Shown: positions 31,203 through 38,715 of the stretch, in pieces
Layout of the letters: the number at the start of each line of letters is the position of its first letter
Position numbering within the stretch: the stretch's first letter is position 1
Origin: a virus
Reading direction: 5' to 3' (one strand)
Virus record (IMG/VR): IMGVR_UViG_3300019458_000020
Coordinates: 186,001-250,000 of that record
Length of the DNA stretch: 64,000 nucleotides
Notes under the pieces: model-generated
The model's database searches: none
What the model saw: only the letters and a program-made list of their open reading frames with translations
What the model was told of the DNA's origin: nothing
Made by a program: the position numbers and the translations under genes

Positions 31203-31739
31203 ATGACGATACCGAACGACATTGTTAAGAGAGTGGAAGACAAGATTCTTGACACTCTTTTACTTCTTCAAAAGCGATACCCGAACGCCAATTTGGAAAT
31301 CCCGAAGTGGCAATGGACAAAGATGGGAAGAACAGCCGGACGTGCTCACTACGGCCTTGGTTTGGTTGAATTGAATCCCGACTTCATCACTAATCATTTG
31401 GAAGAACTTATCAATCAAACCCTTCCACACGAAATTGCCCACCTAGCATCATTCAAAATCTACGGCATTCTTGGAAAAGGACACGGCAGATTTTGGAAAT
31501 CTGTGATGTATGCTCTTGCCCCTCTTGGTGTTCAAGTGAAACGGTGCCATGATTACAGTTTGGATGGTGTAACTACTCGGGTTCGCCCTCGGCCTTACGA
31601 ATACGTCTGTGGTTGTAAAGATAAGACTATCAAGGTAACATCTAACATTCACAACAAGATCCAACGTGGCCAAAAACGTTTCTGTATTCGTTGTAAAGTC
31701 ACCATTAAGTTAAAGTCTCTTGTTCAACAGGCCGCTTAA
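31203..31739 (+). CDS. SprT-like zinc metalloprotease
   Basis: 178 aa. HExxH as HEIAH followed by GHGRFWKSVM and a C-terminal zinc ribbon (CGC and CIRC). This is the SprT/Spartan order, linked to cleavage of DNA-bound proteins. Leaderless: TTGACA, 16 bp, TATTCT, 9 nt, ATG 31203. It may clear host proteins from phage DNA (inference). Confidence 0.82.
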   Translation: MTIPNDIVKRVEDKILDTLLLLQKRYPNANLEIPKWQWTKMGRTAGRAHYGLGLVELNPDFITNHLEELINQTLPHEIAHLASFKIYGILGKGHGRFWKSVMYALAPLGVQVKRCHDYSLDGVTTRVRPRPYEYVCGCKDKTIKVTSNIHNKIQRGQKRFCIRCKVTIKLKSLVQQAA

Positions 31740-31757
31740 ATTTTCGCAGTAGGCATC

Positions 31758-31785
31758 TTGACAACCAAAACAAAAACAGTATAAT
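31758..31785 (+). promoter_or_regulatory. Leaderless promoter (example)
   Basis: TTGACA, 16 bp, TATAAT, 6 nt, ATG 31792: perfect consensus boxes with no space for a leader. Confidence 0.78.
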
Positions 31786-31791
31786 ATCACC

Positions 31792-32028
31792 ATGAAATAC
31801 AATAATAACACTACGGCCACAGCTACCGGTAACAGTTCCAAACGAAAGATTGGTGGTTACAACAGCTCGATTCTTCGGGCCAAACGTAATCAGAAGCGAC
31901 ATGAAGCCGAGGCACGAAACCAAGCGTGGTCCGATTTGACTCCAAAGCAACAACTGGCCAGTCTCGCCGGCCGCAGGGGTGAATCCAAACGTCAAGTGGC
32001 ACGCATTCAAGCAGCCAACAAGAGTTAA
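31792..32028 (+). CDS. Basic hypothetical protein, 78 aa (leaderless)
   Basis: Arg/Lys/Gln-rich, disordered-looking (RAKRNQKRHEAEARNQ). Perhaps nucleic-acid binding. Not recognised. Confidence 0.55.
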   Translation: MKYNNNTTATATGNSSKRKIGGYNSSILRAKRNQKRHEAEARNQAWSDLTPKQQLASLAGRRGESKRQVARIQAANKS

Positions 32029-32101
32029 GTTTTCCGGCATGGATGGATACGATGGATAAAGGAGAACCCGGTTCTTCCCCACGTTCAAAGGCCACCAAAC
32101 A

Positions 32102-32140
32102 AAGTCAAGTGTCGAAAGATGCTTGACTTTTTTATTTTAT
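32102..32140 (+). terminator. Terminator whose arm is the next -35 box
   Basis: AAGTCAAG pairs with CTTGACTT, then TTTTTATTTT. The 3' arm (TTGACT, 32123-32128) is the -35 of the promoter for element D (16 bp to TAAGTT). Confidence 0.6.
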
Positions 32141-32155
32141 GTCGTAAGTTCACGT

Positions 32156-32230
32156 CAACAGGTGTCAAACCGAGGATAGGGGACCGGAGGATCTCAAAAT
32201 CACTTTAACGTTAATCCCTAACCACAACAA
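32156..32230 (+). ncRNA. Conserved intergenic element D
   Basis: ACCGAGGATAGGGGACCGG, GGATC, then ACTTTAACGTTAA. Same core as the other four elements. Confidence 0.5.
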
Positions 32231-32245
32231 TTCTATAAAAAAGAT

Positions 32246-32273
32246 TTGACAGACTGATTTACTTTGATATATT
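32246..32273 (+). promoter_or_regulatory. Leaderless promoter (example)
   Basis: TTGACA, 16 bp, TATATT, 6 nt, ATG 32280. Confidence 0.75.
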
Positions 32274-32279
32274 CCTACC

Positions 32280-32912
32280 ATGAATAAAAAGTCAACTACA
32301 GTTACAATTCAAGACAGAAACGAAATGGTTGGATTCATCCGTTCACTCGGGACTGAATGCCGGTTTGTTTCTATGGTGACGGAAACTCCTGTGAAGATGC
32401 GCAAGACTGGCAATCCTTTTGCCTCCGGCGTTATCAAGGTGAGCCGCCGAAACGGTCTGATTAACGTCAACTATGTCGCTGCCGTTGAACGGAATCTGAA
32501 AGAAGCGAATGGTGGCACGCCGGTTGAATACACTGCCGGCGAAACGTGGTATGTTCATGCTACCACCGATGACGGCCGGGCGATTCCCTTGTGTGTTCAC
32601 AAAAAGGATTCAAAGAAACACTATCTCCAATACTTTCCTCACCGCACCCTTGGCCGCAACGAATACTTTTTCAATGGTCAGAAAATGACCACTGAACAAG
32701 TCGCCACCATGAAGAAATTTGTTCAGGAAGACAATCGGGCTGAGTTTAAGCCTACCGTGATTACCCTTGGAATCGACTCCATTCGGGTTCTGAAAGCTCG
32801 TCGAGTGGAGATGAAGAATAAGCTCGTCAGCCGCATCACAAGTCGTCTGGCGCAGTTTAAGAACATTCTGGCGAACATTGACGGACCAACGAAACCGGCA
32901 GTTGTCGCTTGA
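32280..32912 (+). CDS. Hypothetical protein, 210 aa (leaderless)
   Basis: Not recognised. N-terminal beta-rich and basic (MVTETPVKMRKTGNPF, KVSRRNGLINVNY), C-terminal helical and Lys/Arg-rich. Possibly nucleic-acid binding. Confidence 0.55.
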   Translation: MNKKSTTVTIQDRNEMVGFIRSLGTECRFVSMVTETPVKMRKTGNPFASGVIKVSRRNGLINVNYVAAVERNLKEANGGTPVEYTAGETWYVHATTDDGRAIPLCVHKKDSKKHYLQYFPHRTLGRNEYFFNGQKMTTEQVATMKKFVQEDNRAEFKPTVITLGIDSIRVLKARRVEMKNKLVSRITSRLAQFKNILANIDGPTKPAVVA

Positions 32913-32945
32913 CAATAACCACAACATCCAGTAAAGTAAAAAACT

Positions 32946-33314
32946 ATGAAATACATGAAAAACATTGTACCTATTAATATGGGTGCCCGTGTCGAAGTTA
33001 GATTTGAATTTGACCGAATTCTGTCCACCCGGCGGCTCTTCGCCAGTTGGGTCGGCGACCGTACGTTTAGTACGTTAAGTAACATTCCGGACAACGTGGC
33101 TGAACTTTTGACCGCCGTGGCCACTGTTCCTGGCGTCAATAACCATCGTGACGGGCAGACTCACGTCAGCGGCAACGAGCTTTCCGTTGAAGTGATTGCT
33201 ATTGCCAATCGTCCCGTTCGGGAAATCGTCAAGACCATTCTGAAACGTGTTCAACGCCGGGTGGCAAAGGGTGAACGTCTTCAAATGGTTCGGCTACTAC
33301 CTCGCAGCAAGTAA
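32946..33314 (+). CDS. Hypothetical protein, 122 aa (leaderless)
   Basis: TTGACA, 17 bp, TAAAGT, 8 nt, ATG. Arg/Val-rich alpha/beta protein. Not recognised. Confidence 0.55.
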   Translation: MKYMKNIVPINMGARVEVRFEFDRILSTRRLFASWVGDRTFSTLSNIPDNVAELLTAVATVPGVNNHRDGQTHVSGNELSVEVIAIANRPVREIVKTILKRVQRRVAKGERLQMVRLLPRSK

Positions 33315-33354
33315 ACTTTTCCTTCCAATTGGAAACGAAATGGGGATACCGTCC

Positions 33355-33394
33355 CAGCCCGTTGGAGAAATCCAACGGGTTTTTGTTTTTTCCA
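33355..33394 (+). terminator. Intrinsic terminator
   Basis: CCCGTTGGA pairs with TCCAACGGG around a 4-nt loop (GAAA), followed by TTTTTGTTTTTT. A textbook terminator for the upstream gene. Confidence 0.85.
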
Positions 33395-33428
33395 TTTGAC
33401 TTTTTTTAATTAAATGTTAAACTTAATT

Positions 33429-33500
33429 AACAGCCGACGAGGCGAGGGTAGGGGACCAGTGGATCGACAAAAATTTTAACGTTAAAGTAAATAGTTAAAA
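33429..33500 (+). ncRNA. Conserved intergenic element C
   Basis: CGACGAGGCGAGGGTAGGGG, ACCAG, GGATCG, then TTTTAACGTTAA. Promoter TTGACT (33396-33401), 16 bp, TAAACT. Confidence 0.5.
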
Positions 33501-33541
33501 AACTCTTTGACAACTGATTTCTTTATGTTATTCTTTATGGC

Positions 33542-33700
33542 ATGAATGAATTTGAAGCTAACTTAGCCGCTGAGTCTGCCGCCGAATGGGCCGCAGAGGA
33601 AGCAATGGAAAGGGAAATGCTTGAACAGGGTGATTGTTGTTTGGACAACGAGCCGCCTGATTATCCCGACGGTTTCGATGATGGATACGGTGGCGAATAA
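33542..33700 (+). CDS. Acidic hypothetical protein, 52 aa (leaderless)
   Basis: TTGACA, 16 bp, TATTCT, 7 nt, ATG. Very acidic with Ala-rich helix (ANLAAESAAEWAAEEAME). Not recognised. Confidence 0.55.
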   Translation: MNEFEANLAAESAAEWAAEEAMEREMLEQGDCCLDNEPPDYPDGFDDGYGGE

Positions 33701-33748
33701 CTTCAAAAAACTCTTGACAATCAAACCCTAATACATTAAGGTTGTCGC

Positions 33749-34600
33749 ATGAATAAACTTATCTTTGGAAAAGGTAATGCCAAACTGGCCGAAAACATTC
33801 TAACCTTTTCCCTTCCGTCTGGTTATAGTTGTCCGGGTGCAAAGGATTGCCTTTCAAAGGCCAATAGAGAAACCGGAAAGATTACAGACGGTGCCGGTTG
33901 TCAATTCCGTTGTTTCTCAGCGAGTCAGGAGTGCATTTTCCGTAACGTTCGGGAATCCCGATGGAACAATTTTGAACTGCTTCGGAACGCAAAAACGGTG
34001 AACGGCATGAAAGCTATTATTCTTGAATCACTTCCGAAAACTCCCTTTCAGGTTGTCGTTCGGATTCATGTCGCTGGTGATTTTTTCAGCCAGACATACT
34101 TTGACGCATGGTTGGCAGTCGCTAAGGAAAACCCTAACTTTCTCCTTTACGCTTACACTAAATCCCTTCCCTACTGGGTGGCTCGTTTGAATGATATCCC
34201 TTCTAACTTCATTCTAACTTCTTCTTTTGGTGGTAAGTATGACGATATGATAACGCAACACAATTTGCGTTACGCAAAGGTTGTTTACTCTGAGGAGCAG
34301 GCACAAGCCTTGAATCTGGAAATTGACCATGACGATAGCCACGCCTATAAGAATGGACCTTCTTTCGCTCTGTTACTTCATGGAACACAACCTAAAGGAA
34401 CAGAGGCAAACGTTGCTCTTCGGGTGTTACGGAAGGCAGGCAAAGGTGGTTATTATTCTCCCTATAACATCGGAAAGAACAAAGCCAAAAAGGGATATGG
34501 CCGTCTGGCCAAGTCAAAAAAGAAAACCGCTGGGGGGAGTACCCCCGAAGCCGGCTCCATAGGGGGGAAGAGTGTTTCTGCTGAACAAATTGCTGCTTGA
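33749..34600 (+). CDS. Gp88-family protein
   Basis: 283 aa. GNAKLAENILTFSLPSGYSC, then CPGA and a series of Cys (CLSKAN, CQFRCFSAS) match the Gp88 family known from actinophages and other large phages. The function of the family is not established. The C-terminal tail (TAGGSTPEAGSIGGKS) comes from an in-frame copy of the GC-rich repeat. Leaderless start. Confidence 0.75.
   Translation: MNKLIFGKGNAKLAENILTFSLPSGYSCPGAKDCLSKANRETGKITDGAGCQFRCFSASQECIFRNVRESRWNNFELLRNAKTVNGMKAIILESLPKTPFQVVVRIHVAGDFFSQTYFDAWLAVAKENPNFLLYAYTKSLPYWVARLNDIPSNFILTSSFGGKYDDMITQHNLRYAKVVYSEEQAQALNLEIDHDDSHAYKNGPSFALLLHGTQPKGTEANVALRVLRKAGKGGYYSPYNIGKNKAKKGYGRLAKSKKKTAGGSTPEAGSIGGKSVSAEQIAA
34523..34580. repeat. Palindromic repeat copy inside the Gp88 gene
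   Basis: CTGGGGGGAGTACCCCCG followed by CTCCATAGGGGGGA. Confidence 0.55.
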
Positions 34601-34603
34601 TTT

Positions 34604-34822
34604 ATGAAATGGACACGAAAGAAACCAACGAAACCCGGCCGCTACTGGTTCCGTGGCTGGGGCAAAACAAAGGTGGTTGTCATAGCCCATCATACCGATG
34701 CGGAGATTGACGCCTGGCGAGTTTGTGCCGTCGAATTCAATGAATACGGAACAGCGTTGAGCCTCTTTCCGGAAAATGAATGTGAGTGGTCCGACCGGGC
34801 CATTCCTGAACCAACGGAGTAA
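34604..34822 (+). CDS. Hypothetical protein, 72 aa, DUF551-like
   Basis: WTRKKPTKPGRYWFRGWGK resembles the KPxxPGxYW motif of DUF551-like phage proteins; the gene at 44142 has a similar pattern (KPDKPGIWEW). Confidence 0.45.
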   Translation: MKWTRKKPTKPGRYWFRGWGKTKVVVIAHHTDAEIDAWRVCAVEFNEYGTALSLFPENECEWSDRAIPEPTE

Positions 34823-34870
34823 CGCTGGGGGGTACCCCCCGAATAATCCATCCATACGGTAGGGATAGGA
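34823..34870. repeat. Palindromic repeat copy (best example)
   Basis: GCTGGGGGGTACCCCCC, a spacer, then CCATACGGTAGGGATAGG. Consensus of the family: CTGGGGGGTACCCCC, 8-30 nt, CATA(C)GGTAGGG. Confidence 0.65.
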
Positions 34871-34915
34871 CTTGACAGTAGAATCAATGTCTGTTACATT
34901 GTAAGTTGAAAAATT

Positions 34916-35626
34916 ATGAATACAAAAAACAAAACAATTGCTATCGTCTTTGATAACTCCATATCGGCAGTGTCAAAAAATACGAAACCACTTCAATTGG
35001 CCCTGTTTGGGCTTGGTTACAAGTGGAATCGTTTCGACACTCAACCGGTTGTTATCAACTTCCCGGCAAAGCAGTGTGTGATTTACTTGAACACCAAAAC
35101 CAAGAGCCTCTCTTGGGATAACGTTGTTCAAAGCAACGTCAAAGTTGTCGGCAACTACTCTTATACGAGCATCCGATTGACCGGCAACAATCTTTCGGAA
35201 GTCCTTAATTTCGTGGAACATCCGGTAAAACCCAAAATCGACGTGACAATTGAGGAATTGCATGATGATCGGTCAATTAAATTCATCGTCAACGCCGATG
35301 AAAAAACCGTAAAGGTCAATCTCACAAAACGTAACACCCTCAATCGGGAATCGGTTCATGACTTTCCTATTGCTGTTGAATTGTTAGACAAAGTTCAATC
35401 AGCTTTGGGCCGCAATTCTGTTTTGCCTGTTGTGAACTTCATTTATCCTTCCAGTTCAACGGGAAGGCCAGTGAATCGCCGGGTTCGTGTTACATTCTTC
35501 AATGACGCATACATTCGTGGTTATGAACTTGAAGATGAAAATGATGACAAGGGCACATTCAAAGCCTTCCAAACAAAGAAAATAAACGGATCTGTTCTGT
35601 TGGTTTCCTTCCATTCTGGTAAGTAA
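34916..35626 (+). CDS. Hypothetical protein, 236 aa
   Basis: Promoter TTGACA, 17 bp, TACATT, 15 nt, ATG. Beta-rich with repeated strand patterns. Not recognised. Confidence 0.55.
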   Translation: MNTKNKTIAIVFDNSISAVSKNTKPLQLALFGLGYKWNRFDTQPVVINFPAKQCVIYLNTKTKSLSWDNVVQSNVKVVGNYSYTSIRLTGNNLSEVLNFVEHPVKPKIDVTIEELHDDRSIKFIVNADEKTVKVNLTKRNTLNRESVHDFPIAVELLDKVQSALGRNSVLPVVNFIYPSSSTGRPVNRRVRVTFFNDAYIRGYELEDENDDKGTFKAFQTKKINGSVLLVSFHSGK

Positions 35627-35682
35627 TTTCGGTGTAGGTTCATGTTTCTCTAGCCCCTCCTGAGTGGGACGGGTGGTACTAA

Positions 35683-35722
35683 ATTAATAGGGTGGGGGGT
35701 ACCCTCCCCATAGGGGGCATTT
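35683..35722. repeat. Palindromic repeat copy
   Basis: GGTGGGGGGTACCCTCCCC then ATAGGGGGC. Confidence 0.6.
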
Positions 35723-35746
35723 AAAATAAAGGGAAAAGGAGAAATT

Positions 35747-35823
35747 TGGTAGTCCTAGTGGGAATCGAACCCGACATCTATAGGTTGAAAGCCTATTATC
35801 CTAAGCCATTGGACGACAGGACC
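35747..35823 (-). tRNA. tRNA-Glu (anticodon TTC)
   Basis: 77 nt with CCA; acceptor GGTCCTG/TAGGACT (two G-U), anticodon stem ATAGG/CCTAT, loop CTTTCAA, T loop TTCGATT. Confidence 0.92.
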
Positions 35824-35834
35824 ATAAAAATTGT

Positions 35835-35909
35835 TGGAGCGGGTTGCAGGCAACGCTCACTGCACCTGACACTGGAAAGTGCCCATGATTCTCCTTTCAC
35901 CAAACCCGC
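35835..35909 (-). ncRNA. tRNA-like RNA with CCA end
   Basis: 75 nt: acceptor GCGGGTT/AACCCGC then T and CCA; D-like arm GTGA/TCAT; anticodon-like arm GGCAC/GTGTC with a 6-nt loop TTTCCA. The T arm does not have a TTC loop (contains GAGCGTT, compare AGCGTAA in the 6383 RNA). Confidence 0.4.
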
Positions 35910-36205
35910 ACACATAACTATAGGACGGATCTATGAAAGTGTCAAAATAATTAAAACAGGCGGAAACTCTTTAGCGGGGTTTCTCTTATCCGTTTCCGTT
36001 AGGCGCCCACAGGCGCACAGTTATGACACTGCCTGTTTTGAAAAACCGAATCTTAGCCGGAGGGTGCCCTCTCCATTGGTGATTACGATTCACCGGCCTC
36101 TGCAGAAGCCCTCAGGTATCCCCGAGCCGGACGTTTTACGCCGGACCTACGTTCTTTCTAATCGCTAAGACGTGTTAATAGTCATTCGACTCAATTACTG
36201 TCCAA
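35910..36205 (-). other. Structured leader of the tRNA-Glu transcript
   Basis: About 300 nt without a gene between the promoter and the tRNA-like RNA. Minus-strand stems include AAAACAGGC/GCCTGTTTT, GGAAAC/GTTTCC, CCGG...CCGG around GTAAAACG and GGTGA/TCACC with loop ATCGTAA. It could contain further degenerate tRNAs or an unknown ncRNA. Confidence 0.4.
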
Positions 36206-36222
36206 CTTCCATCAACAATGAT

Positions 36223-36250
36223 ACTATATCACACAGTATAAAAATGTCAA
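36223..36250 (-). promoter_or_regulatory. Promoter of the tRNA-Glu transcript
   Basis: TTGACA, 16 bp, TATAGT on the minus strand. Confidence 0.65.
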
Positions 36251-36287
36251 ATCCAATTCTTTTAATTGAATTGATATATGTATCTCC

Positions 36288-36686
36288 ATGAAAGATAAAA
36301 TCTTAGAACTTCACAATTCAGGAAAATCATATAGAGAAATAAGACAAATTTTAGGATGTTCACATTCTCTCATTTCTTACTATGTTAACCCGGATGGCAA
36401 AACAAAACAACTCCAAAGACAAAATAAAAATCGTTTTATAAAAAGAGAAAAATACAAGTTATCTATGGGAGGAAAATGTTGTAAATGTGGATATGACCGT
36501 TGTCTTGCAGCCTTGCATTTTCATCATAAAAACCCAGAAGAAAAAAAGTTTTTGTTAAGTTCTGCTATGTGGGGAGTAAATTCAATAACCGAAGAAGATA
36601 TCTTAAATGAAATTAAGAAATGTGACTTGATTTGTGCAAATTGTCACGCAGAGTATCATTATCCAAATACTCTCAAGAAATGGTAG
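36288..36686 (+). CDS. HNH homing endonuclease converging on tRNA-fMet
   Basis: 132 aa. N-terminal HTH (MKDKILELHNSGKSYREIRQ, GCSHSLISYYV), HNH (CCKCGYDRCLAALHFHHKNP, LICANCHAEYH). It ends at TAG 36684-36686 in the CCA end of tRNA-fMet on the other strand. If TAG were read, six more residues would follow before TGA. Confidence 0.78.
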   Translation: MKDKILELHNSGKSYREIRQILGCSHSLISYYVNPDGKTKQLQRQNKNRFIKREKYKLSMGGKCCKCGYDRCLAALHFHHKNPEEKKFLLSSAMWGVNSITEEDILNEIKKCDLICANCHAEYHYPNTLKKW

Positions 36687-36755
36687 CAGGGACAGGAATC
36701 GAACCTGTGACCTTCGGGTTATGAGCCAGACGAGCTGCCACTGCTCTACCCTGCA
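36681..36755 (-). tRNA. Initiator-type tRNA-fMet (anticodon CAT)
   Basis: 75 nt with CCA. The core GAGCAG...AGCTCGTC, GGCTCATAACCCGAAGGTC is nearly that of bacterial initiator tRNA. The 1-72 pair is a T-T mismatch, the classic initiator feature. The anticodon stem has two of the usual three G-C pairs plus one U-C mismatch. Phage-encoded initiator tRNAs are uncommon. Confidence 0.85.
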
Positions 36756-36882
36756 ATCTGTTGTCGGAGCTAAAAGCTTCTACGACGAAAATCAGCAGGC
36801 GGTTTTTATTCTCGGCTTCTTAGACCGAACCGGCTTCCTATTCGGGCCGGTGGTTCATCCGCGAACCATCTTCATACTCATT
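36756..36882 (-). other. Structured leader of tRNA-fMet
   Basis: About 125 nt from the promoter to the tRNA with consecutive hairpins: GGTTC/GAACC, ACCGGC/GCCGGT, TCGG/CCGA and GTCG/CGAC. No ORF. Much more than a tRNA leader needs. Confidence 0.4.
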
Positions 36883-36910
36883 ATTATATCACCGATTGTT
36901 CTGTTGTCAA
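36883..36910 (-). promoter_or_regulatory. Promoter of tRNA-fMet
   Basis: TTGACA, 16 bp, TATAAT on the minus strand. Confidence 0.7.
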
Positions 36911-37219
36911 CTTGAAACGGCGATGATACGTCAACATTTTTTACCGTCTCGTGACTGTGGCTTTCATCTTCTTTCAACCAAGATGCCCACCGCTCAGGTT
37001 TAAATTCAGCCTTTTTGGTCTGCTGTAGGCCGAGGGAGCGACCCTCAACAGCGGATGGATCTCTTATTTTAAGTCGAACCCACCCTCGACGAAAGTACCG
37101 TGTCACTGTTCATGCCGTCATCGTTTCAACTGGCTACGTTAAACCACAAGCTTCGTTTCTATTGTTTCGGCTACATGGTCCGCCATCCACTCAGGCAATT
37201 CCTAATTGATCGGAGTCGA
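36911..37219. other. Unresolved stretch
   Basis: About 310 nt. A minus-strand frame (36855-37106, KKAEFKPERWASWLK) is open, but it runs across the tRNA-fMet promoter and lacks a convincing start. A strong hairpin (GAGGGTCGCTCCCTC) lies near 37040. Either a decayed gene or a structured RNA. Confidence 0.3.
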
Positions 37220-37378
37220 TTAACCAATTTCTAATTCTATAAACCGACCAATCTGCTCAGACACGCTAACAGGTTCGTATTTTAACTTTCCCTTTTTTGA
37301 TTCACCGTCATAGGTTACACACGACGTTTTTCCGGTGACTCGACCTTCCATCTTAGCTCTCAACTTCCGAATCAACAT
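37220..37378 (-). CDS. Basic hypothetical protein, 52 aa
   Basis: From ATG 37378, 13 nt after TATAGT with TTGACG 16 bp upstream. Basic N-terminus (MLIRKLRAKMEGRV). Not recognised. Confidence 0.5.
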   Translation of the reverse strand: MLIRKLRAKMEGRVTGKTSCVTYDGESKKGKLKYEPVSVSEQIGRFIELEIG

Positions 37379-37423
37379 TCACCGTTAAATAACTATACGA
37401 CAGAATATAAAAACGTCAAGTCT

Positions 37424-37600
37424 TTACAGCAATCTTTTTCTCTGGTCGCCCTTACCAACAATGTTGCCATTTCTATCACGGGTTATGTTCTCTCGTTCAT
37501 TGTATTTGGCAATAATCTTGCCAGTTCTATCACGGATAATGTCTCTATCAATTTTTCCGATGATTTTTCCCTCACGATTTCTAAGATATGCATCATTCAT
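37424..37600 (-). CDS. Short tandem-repeat protein, 58 aa (leaderless)
   Basis: TTGACA, 16 bp, TATGTT, 6 nt, ATG. Four repeats of RxRxGKIIGK type (RNREGKIIGKIDRD, RDRTGKIIAKYNE, RDRNGNIVGKGD), as in small four-fold beta-flower proteins. Confidence 0.6.
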   Translation of the reverse strand: MNDAYLRNREGKIIGKIDRDIIRDRTGKIIAKYNERENITRDRNGNIVGKGDQRKRLL

Positions 37601-37660
37601 ATAACGAACATATCACAAATAAAATAATTGTCAATCGCATTCTTGTTATACATATCAGAT

Positions 37661-38494
37661 ATGACAAATACATTAAAGACCGAAAAGATAAGTGGAATAT
37701 ACAAAATTATCAATAATATCAATGATAAATACTACGTTGGTAGTTCAAATAACATTTACAAACGATGGAAATATCACAAGCAAGATTTAAATCGAGGCAA
37801 TCACAGGTCACAATATTTGCAACGTGCGTGGAACAAATACGGTGAAGATAATTTTACTTTTGTAGTCACCGAATTAATTATATTGGATGAATTACTTTTA
37901 CAAATAGAACAAGAATATCTTAATATTGCTTGTCAAGAAAAGGAAAAATGTTATAATTCATCTTTTGTTGCTGGAAAAATTGAAATGAATGAGATTACGA
38001 GAAACAAAATAAGTCAATCTCACAAAGGAAAGAAATTATCCAAGGAAACAAAAGAAAAGTTACGGCAATGTAATTTAGGAAAAAGATTATCAGAAGAAAC
38101 TAAAAAGAAAATTAGTGATGCACACAAAGGAAAAGTTTTAAGTCAACCCAAAGGATGGCATCATACCGAAGAATCAAAGAAAAAAATTAGCCAGAAATTA
38201 AAAGGAAAATATGTTGGAATATTGAGTCATAAATTTGGTACTAAACATACTGAAGAATGGAAAAAACAATGGAGAGAAAGACTGAAAAATCATCATCCGA
38301 GGTTAGACAAAACTGTATATCGATTTCAAAACGAAGTTACCAACGAAGTTTTTGACGGGTTGCAGTTTGATTTTAGAGTAAAATATAACATTCCTCCAGG
38401 AAATTTATGTCATATAATTCGAGGAAGGAGAAAATCTATACAAGGATGGAAATTGGTGGTCCGACCGGGATTCGAACCCGGAACAAAGCTTTAG
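37661..38494 (+). CDS. GIY-YIG homing endonuclease converging on tRNA-Arg
   Basis: 277 aa. N-terminal GIY-YIG (SGIYKIINNINDKYYVGSS, RWKYHKQDL, RAWNKYGEDNFTF), then NUMOD3-type DNA-binding repeats (SEETKKKISDAHKGK, TEESKKKISQKLKGK) and a C-terminal module. The last residues (VVRPGFEPGTK) are antisense to tRNA-Arg and the stop is TAG inside the tRNA. Confidence 0.85.
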   Translation: MTNTLKTEKISGIYKIINNINDKYYVGSSNNIYKRWKYHKQDLNRGNHRSQYLQRAWNKYGEDNFTFVVTELIILDELLLQIEQEYLNIACQEKEKCYNSSFVAGKIEMNEITRNKISQSHKGKKLSKETKEKLRQCNLGKRLSEETKKKISDAHKGKVLSQPKGWHHTEESKKKISQKLKGKYVGILSHKFGTKHTEEWKKQWRERLKNHHPRLDKTVYRFQNEVTNEVFDGLQFDFRVKYNIPPGNLCHIIRGRRKSIQGWKLVVRPGFEPGTKL

Positions 38495-38528
38495 AAGAGC
38501 CCTATGATATCCATTTCACCATCAGACC
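38454..38528 (-). tRNA. tRNA-Arg (anticodon TCT)
   Basis: 75 nt with CCA; acceptor GGTCTGA/TCGGACC, loop CTTCTAA, T loop TTCGAAT. Reads AGA. Overlapped on the other strand by the GIY-YIG gene. Confidence 0.92.
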
Positions 38529-38529
38529 A

Positions 38530-38715
38530 TTAAATCGTAAATTGTGATTGATGAGGATGATAGGAAACTTCATGATGAACATATTCAATCAATGAGTTGT
38601 TGCTATCACGTTCAGCAAGGAAAAGCTTACCCTTATACTTGACAAGCACATGACCACCATTAACCGTAAGCTTCACAGCCGCCGCTATGGCTTCTCTTAG
38701 CTTCGTTTCCTCCAT
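38530..38715 (-). CDS. Hypothetical protein, 61 aa
   Basis: From ATG 38715 inside the end of the upstream gene. Helix then beta strands (GGHVLVKYKGKLFLAERD). Not recognised. Confidence 0.5.
   Translation of the reverse strand: MEETKLREAIAAAVKLTVNGGHVLVKYKGKLFLAERDSNNSLIEYVHHEVSYHPHQSQFTI

Noticed and set aside
36855-37106. 83-codon minus-strand frame near tRNA-fMet
   Set aside because: It runs through the tRNA-fMet promoter and has no convincing start; kept only as an unresolved stretch.
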